Shown: positions 10,671-22,339, numbered from the stretch's first letter. The stretch is DNA of 64,000 bases from Isoetes taiwanensis (GCA_021234155.1 JAJEKV010000021.1:12153760-12217759); one strand, 5' to 3'. Notes: generated by a model from the letters alone, not told the origin. Made by a program: numbers and translations.

Positions 10671-11012
10671 ATGGGGCCAGTCCACGAAGTCCCCGTTTCC
10701 TTCGATAATGTAAGGGACAAGGATGTGATGATGCTTCGAAAGCTCAATTCTATTTTATTTCCTGCTAAATACCAAGGCGATTATTACAAGGATACAGTTG
10801 CTTCTGGCGATCTAGTTAAACAATGTTGAACTCACTCGATCTGGTGCTATAAAGGCCTGTGCTGGTAGCCATGGCTTTTCCATGCACTCCGTATTCTTCG
10901 CTTCTGGGCCTCGTTTCAGAAAGAATCGTAAGGTCGGTTCCTTTTTAAATGTTGAGATCTACAATGTAATGGTTTCCATCCTTGGTATTTTTGGTGCTCC
11001 ATATAATGGCAC
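10671..11012 (+). pseudogene. NAA50: NAA50-like N-alpha-acetyltransferase pseudogene
   Basis: From an ATG at 10671 the sequence reads 50 residues resembling the start of plant NAA50 (San), a GNAT-fold enzyme that acetylates protein N-termini co-translationally. Pieces are VSFDNVRDKDVMMLRKLN, SILFPAKYQGDYYKD and VASGDLVK. The reading then breaks: a divergent stretch follows, and near 10950 another frame gives VEIYNVMVSILGIFGAPYNG, which corresponds to the beta-strand and approach to the acetyl-CoA loop (normally a V/IYIMTLGVLAPYRG-type sequence). The remainder, including the rest of the acetyl-CoA site, is missing. No intron boundary is visible in the copied part, consistent with a processed copy. 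The upstream codons to 10599 probably are 5' UTR. Confidence 0.7.
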
Positions 11013-11138
11013 CCTCTGATTTTTCCATTTGCTTGTGCCTCCTTGTCCTATAGCACAACTTAAGTGATAGTAGTGATGTGGAATTTTAACGTCCACGCAA
11101 AGCGATAGTGCCAGCACACTCGAACACTTCAATAATGT

Positions 11139-11243
11139 ATTGGGGAATGGAAGGGGGCCCTTTCCCGCTTGAAGGGGGGGCCCCGACCGGCGGCGGGAGG
11201 GGGTCCTTCCAAATGAAAGGGGCTTACCCTTCCATTCCCCAAC
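11139..11243. repeat. Long imperfect hairpin, about 40-bp arms
   Basis: TTGGGGAATGGAAGGG near 11139 pairs with CCCTTCCATTCCCCAA near 11228-11243, and pairing continues inward through CCCTTTC/GAAAGGGG with small bulges around a G/C-rich loop. A further inverted match (CCAACTTCCATT) lies near 11693, so a larger foldback element ending near 11710 is possible. Confidence 0.6.
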
Positions 11244-11294
11244 AAAATGGAAGTTGGGAGCGCATCGATTTCTGGTGGAGTTGGGTTCTTGTTT

Positions 11295-11570
11295 CTGCAA
11301 GAATCGAAGCAGATAAAAGCTTCGATTTCTAGTGGATTAAGCAAAGAGTGAGATAAAGGCTTCGATTTACGGTGGATTAAGCATAAGGATTAGAAAGGCT
11401 TGAGATTTTCATTCCAAAGGCTCCGCCCAACTTGAAAAAACAGGATTTTGAAGTCGCAAAATGACTAAATCAGATGATTCTTGGACTTTCTAAAGGATTG
11501 CGCAGCATTGGGCGGATTAAGCAAAGAGCTTGAGTAGTAACGCCGGATTAAGCAAAGAATGAGCCCGATT
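11295..11570. repeat. Degenerate short repeats with GGATTAAGCAAAGA
   Basis: At least four imperfect copies of a GTGGATTAAGCA(A)AGA block, two of them preceded by GCTTCGATTT, are spread over 275 bp. No coding role is seen. Confidence 0.5.
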
Positions 11571-11797
11571 CGCTGATTTCTTCTTACCGGATTGCAGACA
11601 TGATTTCTTCAACATTGCGTGATTCTTCAACATTTCTTCTTACCTGGATATTGCCGCTTTCTTCTACCGGATGAGCTTTAAAGCTCGGTCCCAACTTCCA
11701 TTCCGCGATGGAAAGGAGGACACGTGGCACAACGACAACGAATTCCAGCGACCAACTTCCATTTTGTATTGTTGTATTCTATTGGGTTTGTTATAAT

Positions 11798-11801
<4 letters not shown>

Positions 11802-11833
<32 letters not shown>
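11802..11833. repeat. Poly(T) tract of 32
   Basis: An uninterrupted T run, possibly a minus-strand retroposon poly(A) tail. Open frames through it are artefacts. Sequence from 11834 to 12360 shows no recognisable gene. Confidence 0.5.
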
Positions 11834-11834
<1 letters not shown>

Positions 11835-12387
11835 GATACCATTTTCTTTGTTGAGAACGTCTGCGGTGTTGTGTGCAATCGATTCAAGCAACTATGCAAC
11901 GCAAAGAGAGAAGCTCGACTTGTGCGCATTAGAAGGAACAATGATAGTATCATGGCAAAGGTGCTTGCCTCTAATCTTAATAGGCTTTTGCGAAGCCTCA
12001 AAGCGGCACCATGTTTCTTCCCGCCCTTGCTATTTTTAAATTTGATAGGCTTTCAAATTCTTGCACTTTACAAGCTTTCATACGGCAATGTGTTGGCCAT
12101 TTGTTCTAGCATGCCCCATCTCCGCACCCGCATCCTCCTCGATGTACTATAATAAACGGATTCACATGCTAATAAGAATGCTTAGTCTAGGACTTGGTTT
12201 TGTATCTAGCTTCCCTTGCTATGTCAGAAATCTTGAATGGGGAATTTTCCTATAATTCTTGAAGTCATTCCCAATTTACAATTTTTATTTGAAAGCTTTC
12301 TCGTCAACATCTTAATCCACCCACCTGTCAGAATTCTTGTAAGAAAAAAAAGAAAGAAAAGGGAGTGACAATTAGATGAATGCATAG

Positions 12388-13203
12388 GAGCTGAGTTGGT
12401 ACAATGCCTAAAACATTGCGTTGGCTAGTTACATAACCTTACTAGAAATTTGACAAGGGAAAATGCATGCCTAGTTGAAATGTTGAAGGCAAATAGGGGG
12501 AAGATGGGAGTTTCAAGTGTGCCTTATAAATAAGCCCCAACCATGAACGTTGAATAAGAATAAGATTAAAAAACCAAAGCAATAATAGGAATTGCAAATG
12601 TGCTTTGAAAAGTTGAATAGATTGTTTATGTACTGGAAAGAATCACTCAAGTCATGTTATGTATCCATTTGTTCTGAACTTAGTCATAACTAAAGCCACA
12701 ATGCACATGTACTCTCCTTTAGCAATTGCTATAAGTTAGTGTTGCAAACATAGATTATATACAAAATTTAATGCTTTATGTTGCTTTATGTTCTAGATAT
12801 AGGAAGTTGAGTTGCCACAATGCCTAAAACATTGCCTTGGCTAGTTACACGATCTTACCAGAAATTTTGGAGAAGGAAAAATGCATTGCCTAGTTGAAAT
12901 GTTGAAGGCAAATAAGGGGAAGATGGGATTTGCAAGTGCTAGCTTATATTAAGCCCCAATCATAAAAAATATTGGATAAGAATAAGCTTAAGAGATCAAA
13001 CGAAACAATAAAATTTGCAAATGTGCTTTGAAGAGTTGAAATTGAATTGTTAGATTGATTATGTACTGGAAAGAATGGCTTATGTCATATTAGCTATCCA
13101 TTTGTTTTGTAACTCAGTTGTAACTACAATTGCTATAAGTTAGTGTATCGAACATAGATTATATCAAAATTCTAATGCTTTATGTTGTTTTGTGTTCTGC
13201 CTT
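12388..13203. repeat. Tandem duplication, about 410-bp unit
   Basis: Unit 1 (12388-12797) and unit 2 (12798-13203) share long blocks in order: ACAATGCCTAAAACATTGC, TTGGCTAGTTACA, TAGTTGAAATGTTGAAGGC, GGGGAAGATGGGA, TAAGCCCCAA, GCAAATGTGCTTTGAA, TATGTACTGGAAAGAAT, TATCCATTTGTT, TTGCTATAAGTTAGTGT and AATGCTTTATGTTG. Divergence is moderate, so the duplication is not recent. No gene is recognisable in either unit. Confidence 0.85.
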
Positions 13204-13399
13204 TAAGCAAAGGCCATGGTTATTATTGACCTCAGTTTGGAAGAAAACGTAAACGAAGCGGTACCAAGTAAGTTACTACCCCACATTGTTCTTATAAAGT
13301 CGAGGTTTCAATATTACCACTTGTGAGTAGTACTTACTTAATGTAAGTCACCATGCCAGATAGTGATAGAATTGCACAAGGGGATTTAGCCGAGAGATA

Positions 13400-13870
13400 T
13401 AGAGAGAGAGCACGAGAGAGAGAAGTGAAGTGAAATGTATTATTCCGTCTTTTGAGACCATCAGGTCTATGAGACGTTTAGAAAAACATTTTCAAAGTAA
13501 AAAACAACTTCTTGTGACAAGCCTTCGCAATCGATAGGCTCATCATCCAGCTCACTCTCCTCTTCGTCCCCAAGAATATCTCTAGATATTTTAATAGCCG
13601 TCTCCCTCAATTGTAACATATCCATTAAGAAACTTGCAACACGTGTTGCTGGTAGGTTGAAAAAAGAGATAAGATCCGTAACCACAATCTCAAATCTGCC
13701 CCTCAGAGCTATGCCGGACACTTCAAAATCACGTGTTCTTCATCCTCGACCTCATTTGCTCCACATGCCCTACAAAGTCTGTGCTCACGTGCTATTCCCG
13801 ACCATCTCCCTAAACATTTAGGTGATGCGCCGCTCGAAAATTATTCTTCATATAACATGTCTTTTTCTTC
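13400..13870 (-). mobile_element. LINE family B 3' fragment
   Basis: Reading the minus strand, this starts with the zinc-knuckle-like C-terminal motif of ORF2 (GRWSGIAREHRLCRACGA, then EVEDEEHVILKC). It ends in a terminal hairpin region CATAGACCTGATGGTCTCA, then GACGGAATAATA and a short imperfect ATTTC/ACTTC tail near 13430. Beyond the tail lies GA-rich DNA (13392-13425). Its 5' end is truncated close to the G/A microsatellite at 13885. Confidence 0.75.
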
Positions 13871-13884
13871 CGCATGCAGAGAGG

Positions 13885-13964
13885 AGAGAGAGGGAGAGGG
13901 AGAGGGAGAGGGAGAGGGGGAGGGAGGGAGGGAGGGAGGGAGGGAGGGAGGGAGGGAGGGAGAG
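13885..13964. repeat. (GGGAGA)n/(GGGA)n microsatellite
   Basis: A purine-only tract made of GGGAGA units followed by about eleven GGGA units. It lies between a LINE 5' truncation point and a Helitron-derived fragment, mirroring the arrangement at 29.68-29.87 kb where the tract is (GA)n. Confidence 0.95.
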
Positions 13965-14128
13965 ATGCAAATTTGACCGAGGAGAATAGGAAGAGGATAA
14001 GAGAAAGAACCAAAGAACGTGCAAGACAACGACGAGCTAAGGTAGTAGAAGAAAGAACTCAGAACATGCAAGCAGGGGTCACAGTAATAGTAGTACAAAT
14101 TTGAATAATCCAACTCAAGAGTGTTGCA
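13965..14128 (+). mobile_element. Helitron N-terminal fragment, second copy
   Basis: About 165 bp almost identical to 29866-30033 of the large Helitron. It encodes ANLTEENRKRIRERTKER, then ARQRRAKVVEER, which resembles one of the 19-residue charged repeats of that element, and ends with the same AAATTTGAATAATCCAACT block. It is cut at 14128 by the 3' end of the next LINE, so the insertion of that LINE came later. Confidence 0.8.
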
Positions 14129-14129
14129 T

Positions 14130-15468
14130 AAAGTGTATTACATCTTTGGGAGGCCTCCCAAACCTATAAGACGACATTATTATACATCATAGTCATAAAA
14201 AATTAGATGAGTTTCCAATTCCTCATCCAATTCCTCTCTCACTCAATGCATCCTCTTCTTTTATTAGGGTATTTACATTTTTAGTACAACTCTCTCTATG
14301 TCAGAGAGAGTCTCAACTAAAACGGATCCAATTCTATTTCCTTCCAATCCAAAAAGGTATGTAAATCGTGCATGTTGATGCCATATCTCTCCTCAGATTA
14401 TACTATAGGTCGACACTTAAGTATGACATGGTCTTCGCTTTCTATCTCATCTTTGCCGCATACTTTGCAAAGATCTCATGGTTCTCGGAATAGTACCCCA
14501 TCTCCCAACCTCCACACCTAGATGGTGCGAGCCGAGCCGGATTCTCGCCGCTATTGTGCCTCTTCTTTATCGATAAGTTCTCCTTTAGATGTATTGCCTC
14601 ATCCAATGTAGGATTCATATGCATCTTGTACAATATCATCTTAGTCTTTGGGCTCATCCACATTTTTCTTCTAACCTTTTCATAGACCCATGTTCTCGGG
14701 TTGTCAATGGAAATTGCCTCTTCCCACATGATATCCCATCTTTCAAGCCATGTCTTGACATCGCCAAACCATCCTTTATGTTCAAAGGCTCAGCAAGCAT
14801 AATAAGGAATGCGTGGCATCCATCTTTTATTTTAGCAAGGTACCTAATGCATTTGAGTAAAGCTTCCCCTTCAAGTGGCATAGTGCGCGATTCGGCTAGC
14901 ATCATCGGATATGGGGTTTGCGCCTTGACACCCAATTCCACTGAGAAACTTCTTGTGTAATTGCTCAATATCATCCCAAGAGCCTTGTGGCAGCCCCGGT
15001 CCCCAAATTTCAGCCCCATATAATACTATGCTTTGGATAGAGATTCGCATAATTTTTTCTTTTTAGTGGCCATGCCCATATGTGGGTTTTCCTGCACATG
15101 CTTTGCATAGAATACGATTTCCTTCCTTTCAATTCTTTGTTGTATGCATTGATGCCATTTATGATTCCTCGCTAATAGTAAGTCCCAGATATTTATATGT
15201 CTCGTGATATCTCAACTTTTTTCACCCAAATAGAGAAACCCCTCTCCTTTGAGCGCACCCTACATGTCATGGTTTTAGTCTTCTCTAGATTTACTTGCAT
15301 CCCCATTTTGTTACTGTAAAGCAGCCAATTGATCAAGTAATTGCCGCATGTGTAACTCGATCGTGCAAATAGCACCACATCATCAGCATATATAAGAGCA
15401 ATTGGATCACATATCCTTGATCTCGCTGCCCATCACGCTTATTATATAACCATTCTTCTAGGGAGTTG
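14130..15468 (-). mobile_element. LINE family B, 5'-truncated within RT
   Basis: Minus-strand reading gives the end of the reverse transcriptase palm and thumb (VVLFARSSYTCGNYLINWL, then MGMQVNLEKTKTM, where VNLEKTK is the usual post-YADD motif), a linker with AQTPYPMMLAESRTMPLEG, and a degenerate C-terminal zinc-binding motif near 14450 (CKVCGKDEIESEDHVILKC). The 3' UTR hairpin TTGGGAGGCCTCCCAA lies at about 14142-14157. Stops and frameshifts occur throughout. The 5' truncation point abuts the (AG)n tract at 15471. Confidence 0.75.
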
Positions 15469-15469
15469 T

Positions 15470-15616
<147 letters not shown>

Positions 15617-15830
15617 GCTGGCCACATGCATGACGAGAGAAAAAAGGAGAGATAACGAGAGATGGGAGATGATTTAGAGATGGGGAGAGACAAAATTTTG
15701 ACTCTCCCCGAGAGACTAATTGTCGCTTTCACTCAGAATACAAAAAGGTGTTTCTATAAAATGGGGTTCTTCAAACAATAAGGCTTCGCAACTACAAAAA
15801 TCAAGAAGAAGATTCAAAACAACATTAGAA

Positions 15831-15974
15831 ATGGCATCGATCCGAGCCACGGATCGGCATTCTCCGGGAAGGGGCGAAGCGCTATATGAGACGCCATTCC
15901 GGTTGTAGCGTGTTATCGGCGTTCTTCTCACGAAGCAGGCAGCTTCTCCATCTTTGCCTTTGACTCCCTCCTCA
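15831..15974 (+). repeat. DIRS split direct repeat A1
   Basis: Matches A2 at 23165-23305 with small indels. Shared blocks are ATGGCATCG, GGATCGGC, GCGAA, GCTATATGAG, GTTATCGGCGTTCTTCTC and CATCTTTGCCTTTGACTCC. It marks the left end of the element. Confidence 0.85.
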
Positions 15975-17268
15975 AAGATTCGCTTCACGCCGATGCCGCT
16001 TCTACTCGCCAGCCGCTTCTTCCTCACATGGATCGAGATCCTTTTCTTCAAAGCTAGTCGGGGTGGTTTTTCTCATCACCGCTTTGCCTTACTCGAAGGT
16101 ATGGCCTCTTCTCCTCAATTGCCATGCCCCGCATTGTATAGCCCCTTTTTCGTTGGTATTTTTCCGCTTTGTTGGCGGTTGTAAGATGATTCTTTTGATT
16201 GGTTTATGAGATGGGTCATCCGAAGCAACATGCGCTTTGATTGGGTCGGGTCCCTCCTGATCTCGGTTTCTTTGGGGATTTGGTTTTCAGCTAGGTATGC
16301 GTGTTCATTTGGGAGAGGGTGGTGGTTCGTCCGGTTTGTCCGATGCAACAAGCATGCTTTGTTTTTTTGGAAGAGATTTCATGGTTTGTTGGGGACATGC
16401 AGTGCTTTTCCCCGCTCGAGATCTAATCCATCTTAGCATATCTTAGCATGCAGGAGTTCACGATTCGTGTCAGCCCTTTGGCCCCCCTCCCCCCTCGATC
16501 ATCGCTGATTCTTGTTCCAGGCAGGCCCCAGCTTCAGCCCGATATGCTCGCCGCTTCTCCCGGAGGGTCGATTTGCGCCACTCGGCAAATGTTCTTTTGT
16601 TGTCGTAGTAGGGACCTCGGTTGTTCAACCATTGGTCCAAGTAATGTGCATCTAAGAAGGAAAAAAGGGGAGGTCTAATTTCTCCGCTAGATCGAGCTGG
16701 ACAGGATCATAAAAGCGATCTTGGCGGCGGAGTTCAGACAAATACCAGGGGGGGTTTATAACGCCTCGCTTGAAGACGAGCTTCATGAGACGATCCAGGG
16801 CGATTTTTCATTTGCCGATTTCCCTGCTGGTCGATTCAGCCTCTCTTCCTCGTTTGCCATCTCTGCGGCTAGTTTGGATGAGTTTTTATTTGGATTATCT
16901 CCGATCTTTTTCGATTTCATGGTTGACATTTGTTTTTATTTTAGTAATTTGCTTTTATTGGTTCTTCTTTTTAGCTTTCACTACATGCATGGTTATGTTT
17001 AGGCTTAGCTTATCAGTGGTCTAATTTGGGCATGCATGGTGGGCGTTCCTTGCATTAGGCTGGTTTGCGGTCGGTTTTCATTATGCTTATTTTATGGATG
17101 GTTGTTTTGGGTTGATTTATCCTCACCAATGTTTATTGAAAGCTTAATTGTAAATTTGGTCTTAGGTTTGTTTTTTGCCCAACCCTTTTTTAAGCCCCTT
17201 TCTTTCTCCTCTCATGCATTGCTCCTACTTTTTCCCTGGCTTGCTTTCTCTGCTCTCATAGTAAACCT

Positions 17269-17778
17269 TTGCTGTTCGATATGGCTTTTGGTTGTCCTTG
17301 TTGTTCTACGGATCTGGGCTCTGTTGGAGTTTTCTCACCCCCTTCATCACCCCCCATGGTTGACATGGCGCGACATCATCTTTACACTGAGCACTTGGAG
17401 GTGCTTCACCCCTCTGCGAGGAAACGGTTTTGCGATGGGAGCGAGGACATCGACCGGCCAGCCGAAGTTTTCCCCGATCATTATACCTTTATGCCTCCTT
17501 GTCTCCTTGTTCTCGGCCGAGTGTTTGAGCTTTTCTACGTGGATTCTCATCGCCATCGCTTTCTTGGCGATGTCATTCTACAATGGGGCTTTAGGTCCCT
17601 CGAGCCACTTTCTCTGAAGGAGATTCTTTACATCCTCAAGGCCTGCCCACCCCATTTTCTTCCCATATACCCGCTAGGCATGGGGTGGTGGCGTGATTCC
17701 TTTGAGGTTGGGTTGTGGTTTTGTAATAATCGGCATATATCCGCCGTTCTAAGGAATAAGGGGCAAAACCCCATTTGA
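17269..17778 (+). pseudogene. DIRS upstream ORF, gag-like (unidentified)
   Basis: The longest clean frame in the left part of the element, about 170 codons. Internal text such as HHLYTEHLEVLHPSARKRF, EDIDRPAEVFPDHYTF, DVILQWGFRSLEPLSLK and EILYILKACPPHFLPIYP looks like real protein. It has no zinc knuckle and no motif I can name. Position upstream of RT suggests a structural protein, but a separate accessory protein is possible. Confidence 0.4.
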
Positions 17779-17831
17779 TTTTTTGTGCTATGTCTAAACT
17801 CTTTAGTTGTTTATCCGTGTTGGTAATGTTA

Positions 17832-18515
17832 TGGATGGCTTAGTGCTTTTAGGCGTTTTATAAGTTCCAATCGTATTTTTAGGTATGGCGAGATTAAATT
17901 CTCATGGGGGGGATCGGGTGGCATTCTTATTTCACTTTATGTGTATTTTTTGTAGACTTTAAATTCCTTTTATGTTTCCTTTTTCAAAGTAGTGCTATGG
18001 TTGTTTTTTGCATCCGCCATATGTGCTAAGGGGTTGAAGTTCTTGCATCATTATCTTAGATGGTTTCTTATTAAGTCTTGCATACTTCATGATTCTTACT
18101 TGGGGGGGGAGGCTAAGGTTAGCATGCATCCGGTTTTTCCCAATTATGTCTCAACTCTTTGGTGGTTGTATTTGTGTTTTAACGTTGTGGATGGCTCATT
18201 GCTTTAGGCATTTTCCTATTATAAGTTCCTTCAGTATCTCTTCTATTTTGGCTAGACTAACTTCTCATGGGGGCCTAGGGTGGCATTCTTATTTTCGGCT
18301 ATGCGTAATTTTCGTAGACTCACATTTCATGTTTTTCCCTTTCAAGTTTGGTATTATGATTGTTTGGCATCCGACATATATAAGGGTTGATGGTTTTTGG
18401 TTTTGATGGGGGCGAAGTTCTTAATCCTTATTCTAATGGTTTTATTATTAGTTTTGTAGGTTTCATGATTTTACTTTTTTAGGGGTGAGGCTTCCGGTCT
18501 TAGTTTTCTTTGCAC
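17832..18515 (+). repeat. Degenerate tandem duplication, about 356-bp unit, inside the DIRS element
   Basis: Unit 1 starts TGGATGGCTTAGTGCTTTT at 17832 and unit 2 starts TGGATGGCTCATTGCTTT at 18188. Both continue with ATAAGTTCC, CTCATGGGGG, GGGTGGCATTCTTATTT, GTAGACT, GCATCCG, GAAGTTCTT and TTCATGATT in order. Neither unit has coding capacity. Confidence 0.7.
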
Positions 18516-18959
18516 CCGGAGGGGGGTACTTTTACAAAATATGTTTGTGGAAAGGGGGTATAGGCCCATCTAACATTGATATGCATTGGCAACAATGGTA
18601 CTTATTTTTGGTCGGGCTACCTATGGGGATGATGTCATTCATTATAGTCTGTTTTTTTTGCATAGCTTTTTCTATTAGCCTTGTGGTTTGTATTGTCTTC
18701 CCAGAAGGTTGCTCTCATCCTAACTATGTTGGCTTTTTATCTTGTGTTTGTTTTTGGGAGGACCAAGAAATGGTACTTTGGTGTTTCTTTTTCTTTGTGG
18801 CCCAAGGTTTTAGGGGTTTTTTCATTTATTGTGTCCATAGGCTTAAGGTACATATCATGGGGCGATGGGGTCGTGGATTTGCCTTTCCTCTTTTCCACCT
18901 CGTTTCATGCCGCAGCTTTTTTTTTTCAGATCTATTCTTACGCGTTCCTCGTTGCGGGT

Positions 18960-19658
18960 TATTGAGCTCATCCCCGCTTCCCTTCCGAACGCGGCTTCTA
19001 CCTCGTCCGGGATCTCTTTCCCCAACGTCTAGCTTTCGGGCTGCGGGTGCGTCGTCGGCCCGAAGCCTCTCTTTCTCGACCGCGGAGGGGGGCTTTGCCA
19101 CCGGTTTCCCCCCGTCATCACCCTCCACCACTTTTCCTTTTGGCCCTCATGCGCCTTTCGTCACCTTCTTCCCTTTCTCCATCGGGGTTGCTTCCCCTTG
19201 TTCTCTCCCCATATGGCTCAAAGCTTTTTTCATCCACTCCACCTCTTTTTTTCGGCCCTTCTCCTCCCTCCCTCTGTCTCTTCTCCTTTTGATTATACCC
19301 AGCTGTTGTACGAGCTCCAACAACAGAGGGCTACTTTGCTGAGGCTTCGGTCTTGGTTACAATGACTCTCCGTCCGTCACATAACTTGAACACCTTCAGC
19401 GGGATATCTGAGAGAGAGGCGCTTTCGGCCCGTCTGCGACTTTTGAGCAGCGACTCCTTACGACATTATTACGAGTTCGCGTCGGCTATGGACACCAGGT
19501 TTCACTGGATCTATGGACGGCTCGCCATGTTGGGGACGGCTATTCCGGAGGACGTGCAGCACATGGTGGAAGAAGGTAAACGTTTGGCGGACCAAGAGAT
19601 GAAATTTGTTTTGATTGCCGACCAACCGCGGCCCGCGATGTTGCCCTTCAGCTTTTAG
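18960..19658 (+). pseudogene. DIRS gag-like region
   Basis: The first part is Ser/Pro/Arg-rich in every frame. From 19353 a clean 100-codon frame reads ISEREALSARLRLLSSDSL, HYYEFASAMDTRFHWIYGR and EDVQHMVEEGKRLADQEMK, a helical pattern like a retroelement capsid-type protein. It is followed within 450 bp by the RT frame, as gag precedes pol in DIRS elements. The assignment is from position and composition. Confidence 0.5.
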
Positions 19659-20399
19659 TGAGTCCCCCCGTCTTGATTTTCTTGATGAATCTAAACGACT
19701 GCTTGAAAAGGCCAAAAGTTTGCCCATGAGAAACGTCTATCCCGTTCGGCGTTCTTCTCCTTATCACGCCCCCTCCGTTTTATCCCCTTCTTCGCCCTCC
19801 ACTACCAACCCATCCTCTCTTTATTTTGTACTTTTGCTCGGCCATTTTATAAACCGTGGCCGCTGTTTTTTTTCTTTTCAATGTCGCTCCCCCATGTCTC
19901 CACCTTTTTCTCCACCTTTTTCTCGGTATCGCACCTTGCTCCCTCTCCTTTGTTGACTCTATCTCCTCAATCACCCCAACCCCTTTGCCTCCTCGGGTCA
20001 TCTCCATCCCGGTCTTACGTAATGTCCGCCAAGTGCTTTTTAGTGTCTCCCTGATGTAATTATGGTTTGTGTCATCAATAAAAAGCGTGCTTAATTTGAT
20101 GTGTTATCTTTTTTCTGCCAGTTGCCAAGTTTTAAGCCTCTCCCTTGCCTCATTTCCCCTTTGACCCTACATACGGATACCCACTATGCTACTTTGTGCA
20201 TCCACCATGTCACGCCTCTCTGCTTGTTTACCATTTTGGCACTCTATTTCCGCGAACCCCCTTGTTATTTCTTGGATTCAGCCTGGTTACCCCCTTCCTT
20301 GGGCACGGGCCCCTTCCCAACCATTTTTTTTCCGTCCCAACCTTTTCGTCGCTTTGTCCTCCCAACTCCCATTTGCCCGCTCAGCTATTAGCGTGACCT

Positions 20400-20870
20400 T
20401 ACGCTTCTGGGAGCAATCATGCAAGTTCCCCCGGCTCTTTCTTTTGTTCTCCCTTGGGAGTCGTCCCCAAGGGGGCCCACAAGTTTCGCCTTATTCTTGA
20501 TTTGCGTCACCTTAATTCTTTCTTATCTGTCCCATCCTTCCGTTACGAGTCCCTTTCTGATGCCTTGTCATTGCTTCAACCTCTCGATTTTCTTTTTACT
20601 CTGGATTTAAAGTCGGGCTATCATCATGTCCCTATCCGCCCCCACACCATACCTTCTTGGGTTTCCAACTCGGCGCTTATTTTATGTATTTACAATGCTC
20701 CCCTTTGGTCTTGCATCCGCCCCTTTGTTTTACCAAACTTATGCCCCTTAGTTTAAATCCAGCGGGCGTCTTTGTAGGTGTCCGCACTCCTTACATGGAC
20801 GATTTTTCTTTTCTTGACCGCGTGAACGCGGAACTGCCCTCCAATATCGTTATCATTTCTGATCTGCAAC
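20400..20870 (+). pseudogene. DIRS reverse transcriptase
   Basis: Reads GVVPKGAHKFRLILDLRHLN followed by FLSVPSFRYESLSDAL, LLQPLDFLFTLDLKSGYHHV, and after a frame change LGFQLGAYFMYLQCSPL. The catalytic box PYMDDFSFL lies at about 20789-20815. The LDLRHLN block and the GYHHV block identify DIRS/Ty3-like RT rather than LINE RT. At least two frame changes separate these motifs. Confidence 0.85.
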
Positions 20871-21840
20871 ATGCTTAGGTTTTCTTATTGCATGGCCTAA
20901 ATGTCGATCTCGGATTTCCCATCGCACAATTTTCCTTGGGTTCCTCCTTGACTCTTCTTCTATGATTATTTGTTTGTCGTCCAAGAAGTTAGAAAAATTT
21001 TTCCAGCTTTCCTCATCTATTCTCTCTTCCTCTCGTTTGACTTCTCCCATCTTGCTAGATTCCTTGGTTTTCTGCAATCTCTCCGCGATCGTTTTCGGTT
21101 CCTTGGTCTCTTCCCTCACCTTTTCTCTTATCTTCTCATCTGACCTTTTTTCGGGATGCCCCTATTTCATTATCATCGTTAGCCCGCATGGAAATTTTGC
21201 TCACGGAATCACGCCTCGCTCTCTCTGTTTTAAGCCCTATTTCTCCTCTCCGGTGTTGCCCGTCCATTTGTTTTTAGGTTTTGATGCTAGCGCTTTTGGT
21301 TGGGGGTTGGTTGCTTCTGCCCGCCAAAACCGTGTTGATTTTATGGGTCTTTTTTTTTCAAAATTGAATCTGCCTTGTCATCCACATGGCGTGAGCTTTT
21401 GCTTTTTTCCTGGTCCTACTGATTGGGCTTTACCTTTTATCCATTCCCGGCTGGTCACGATCCGCGGGGATAATTTAAACGTCGCCTCCATTCTTGAAGG
21501 GTGGTTCCGCTTCTCCCGATATTCACCTCCGGCTTTGGAAATTTTTTCTTACGTGTTTCCATTGTGCTATTTACGTAGAGCCGGTTTGGATTCCCGCTCC
21601 CGAGCAGATAGGCGGATTACCTTTCGGTTGCCTCGGTCAGATGGGTTTGCCCTCGCCGCCATGGTGTTTCGGCATATTGATTACGTATGGGGCCCGCATC
21701 ATGTTGGCCGTTTTGCTTCACCTATTAATCACAAACTCCCGTTTTTAACACCGGTTTGCATATCCCCATCATTATCCGCCCGGGCCTTCACCTATGATTG
21801 GCACATCTTTAATAATTCTTGTTTTTCCCCTCGGCTATGA
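20871..21840 (+). pseudogene. DIRS RNase H and connected conserved domain
   Basis: After the RT, minus-acidic RNase H motifs appear: LFLGFDASAFGWGLV near 21265-21310 (the DAS catalytic Asp box), RGDNLNVASIL near 21460, and a region ending DSRSRADRRITFRL near 21600. A characteristic downstream block follows, YVWGPHHVGRFASPINHKLP (21685-21745) and RAFTYDWHIFNN (21783-21820), found between RNase H and recombinase in DIRS polyproteins. Frame breaks occur near 21370 and 21750. Confidence 0.8.
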
Positions 21841-22339
21841 TTCCCGTGTCTTGCACCATCGCGGCGGCTTATCGGCGCTCGGATGACTTTGGTGGTTTTA
21901 TATTGGCCCTCGACCCCACGGTGGCCTCTTCTATGCAAATGGCGAGTCATGGGCACCTTTTATTGTGGATGTATTATTTTTTGATGCTTTTCTCATGCTT
22001 TGTTGCCAAGTTTGTCAACCTCATTTACGGTGTCGGCGTCATGTAGCTATTTATGTTCTTATTTGTCACTTTAATCTGGAATAATATTTGGATTCTCTTG
22101 GTTTATTTAAATGCGTCAATTTAATGTGGATTAACGAAGTGCATTCTTTCTTTTGTGGCATTTGCTTGGCGCTTAATTCCTCCTGCTCACATTCCTCTAT
22201 TCTTTTCTTAAAACCCCTTAGTTTTTTCCATCCAGCCCTTCTACCATCTCTGCCTATGTTGCTATGTTTGGGCGTTTTGTACTCTGTGCCGCTCACACTC
22301 TATATCTTATCTCCACAGCTTCCCCTTTATTTGTCGGGG

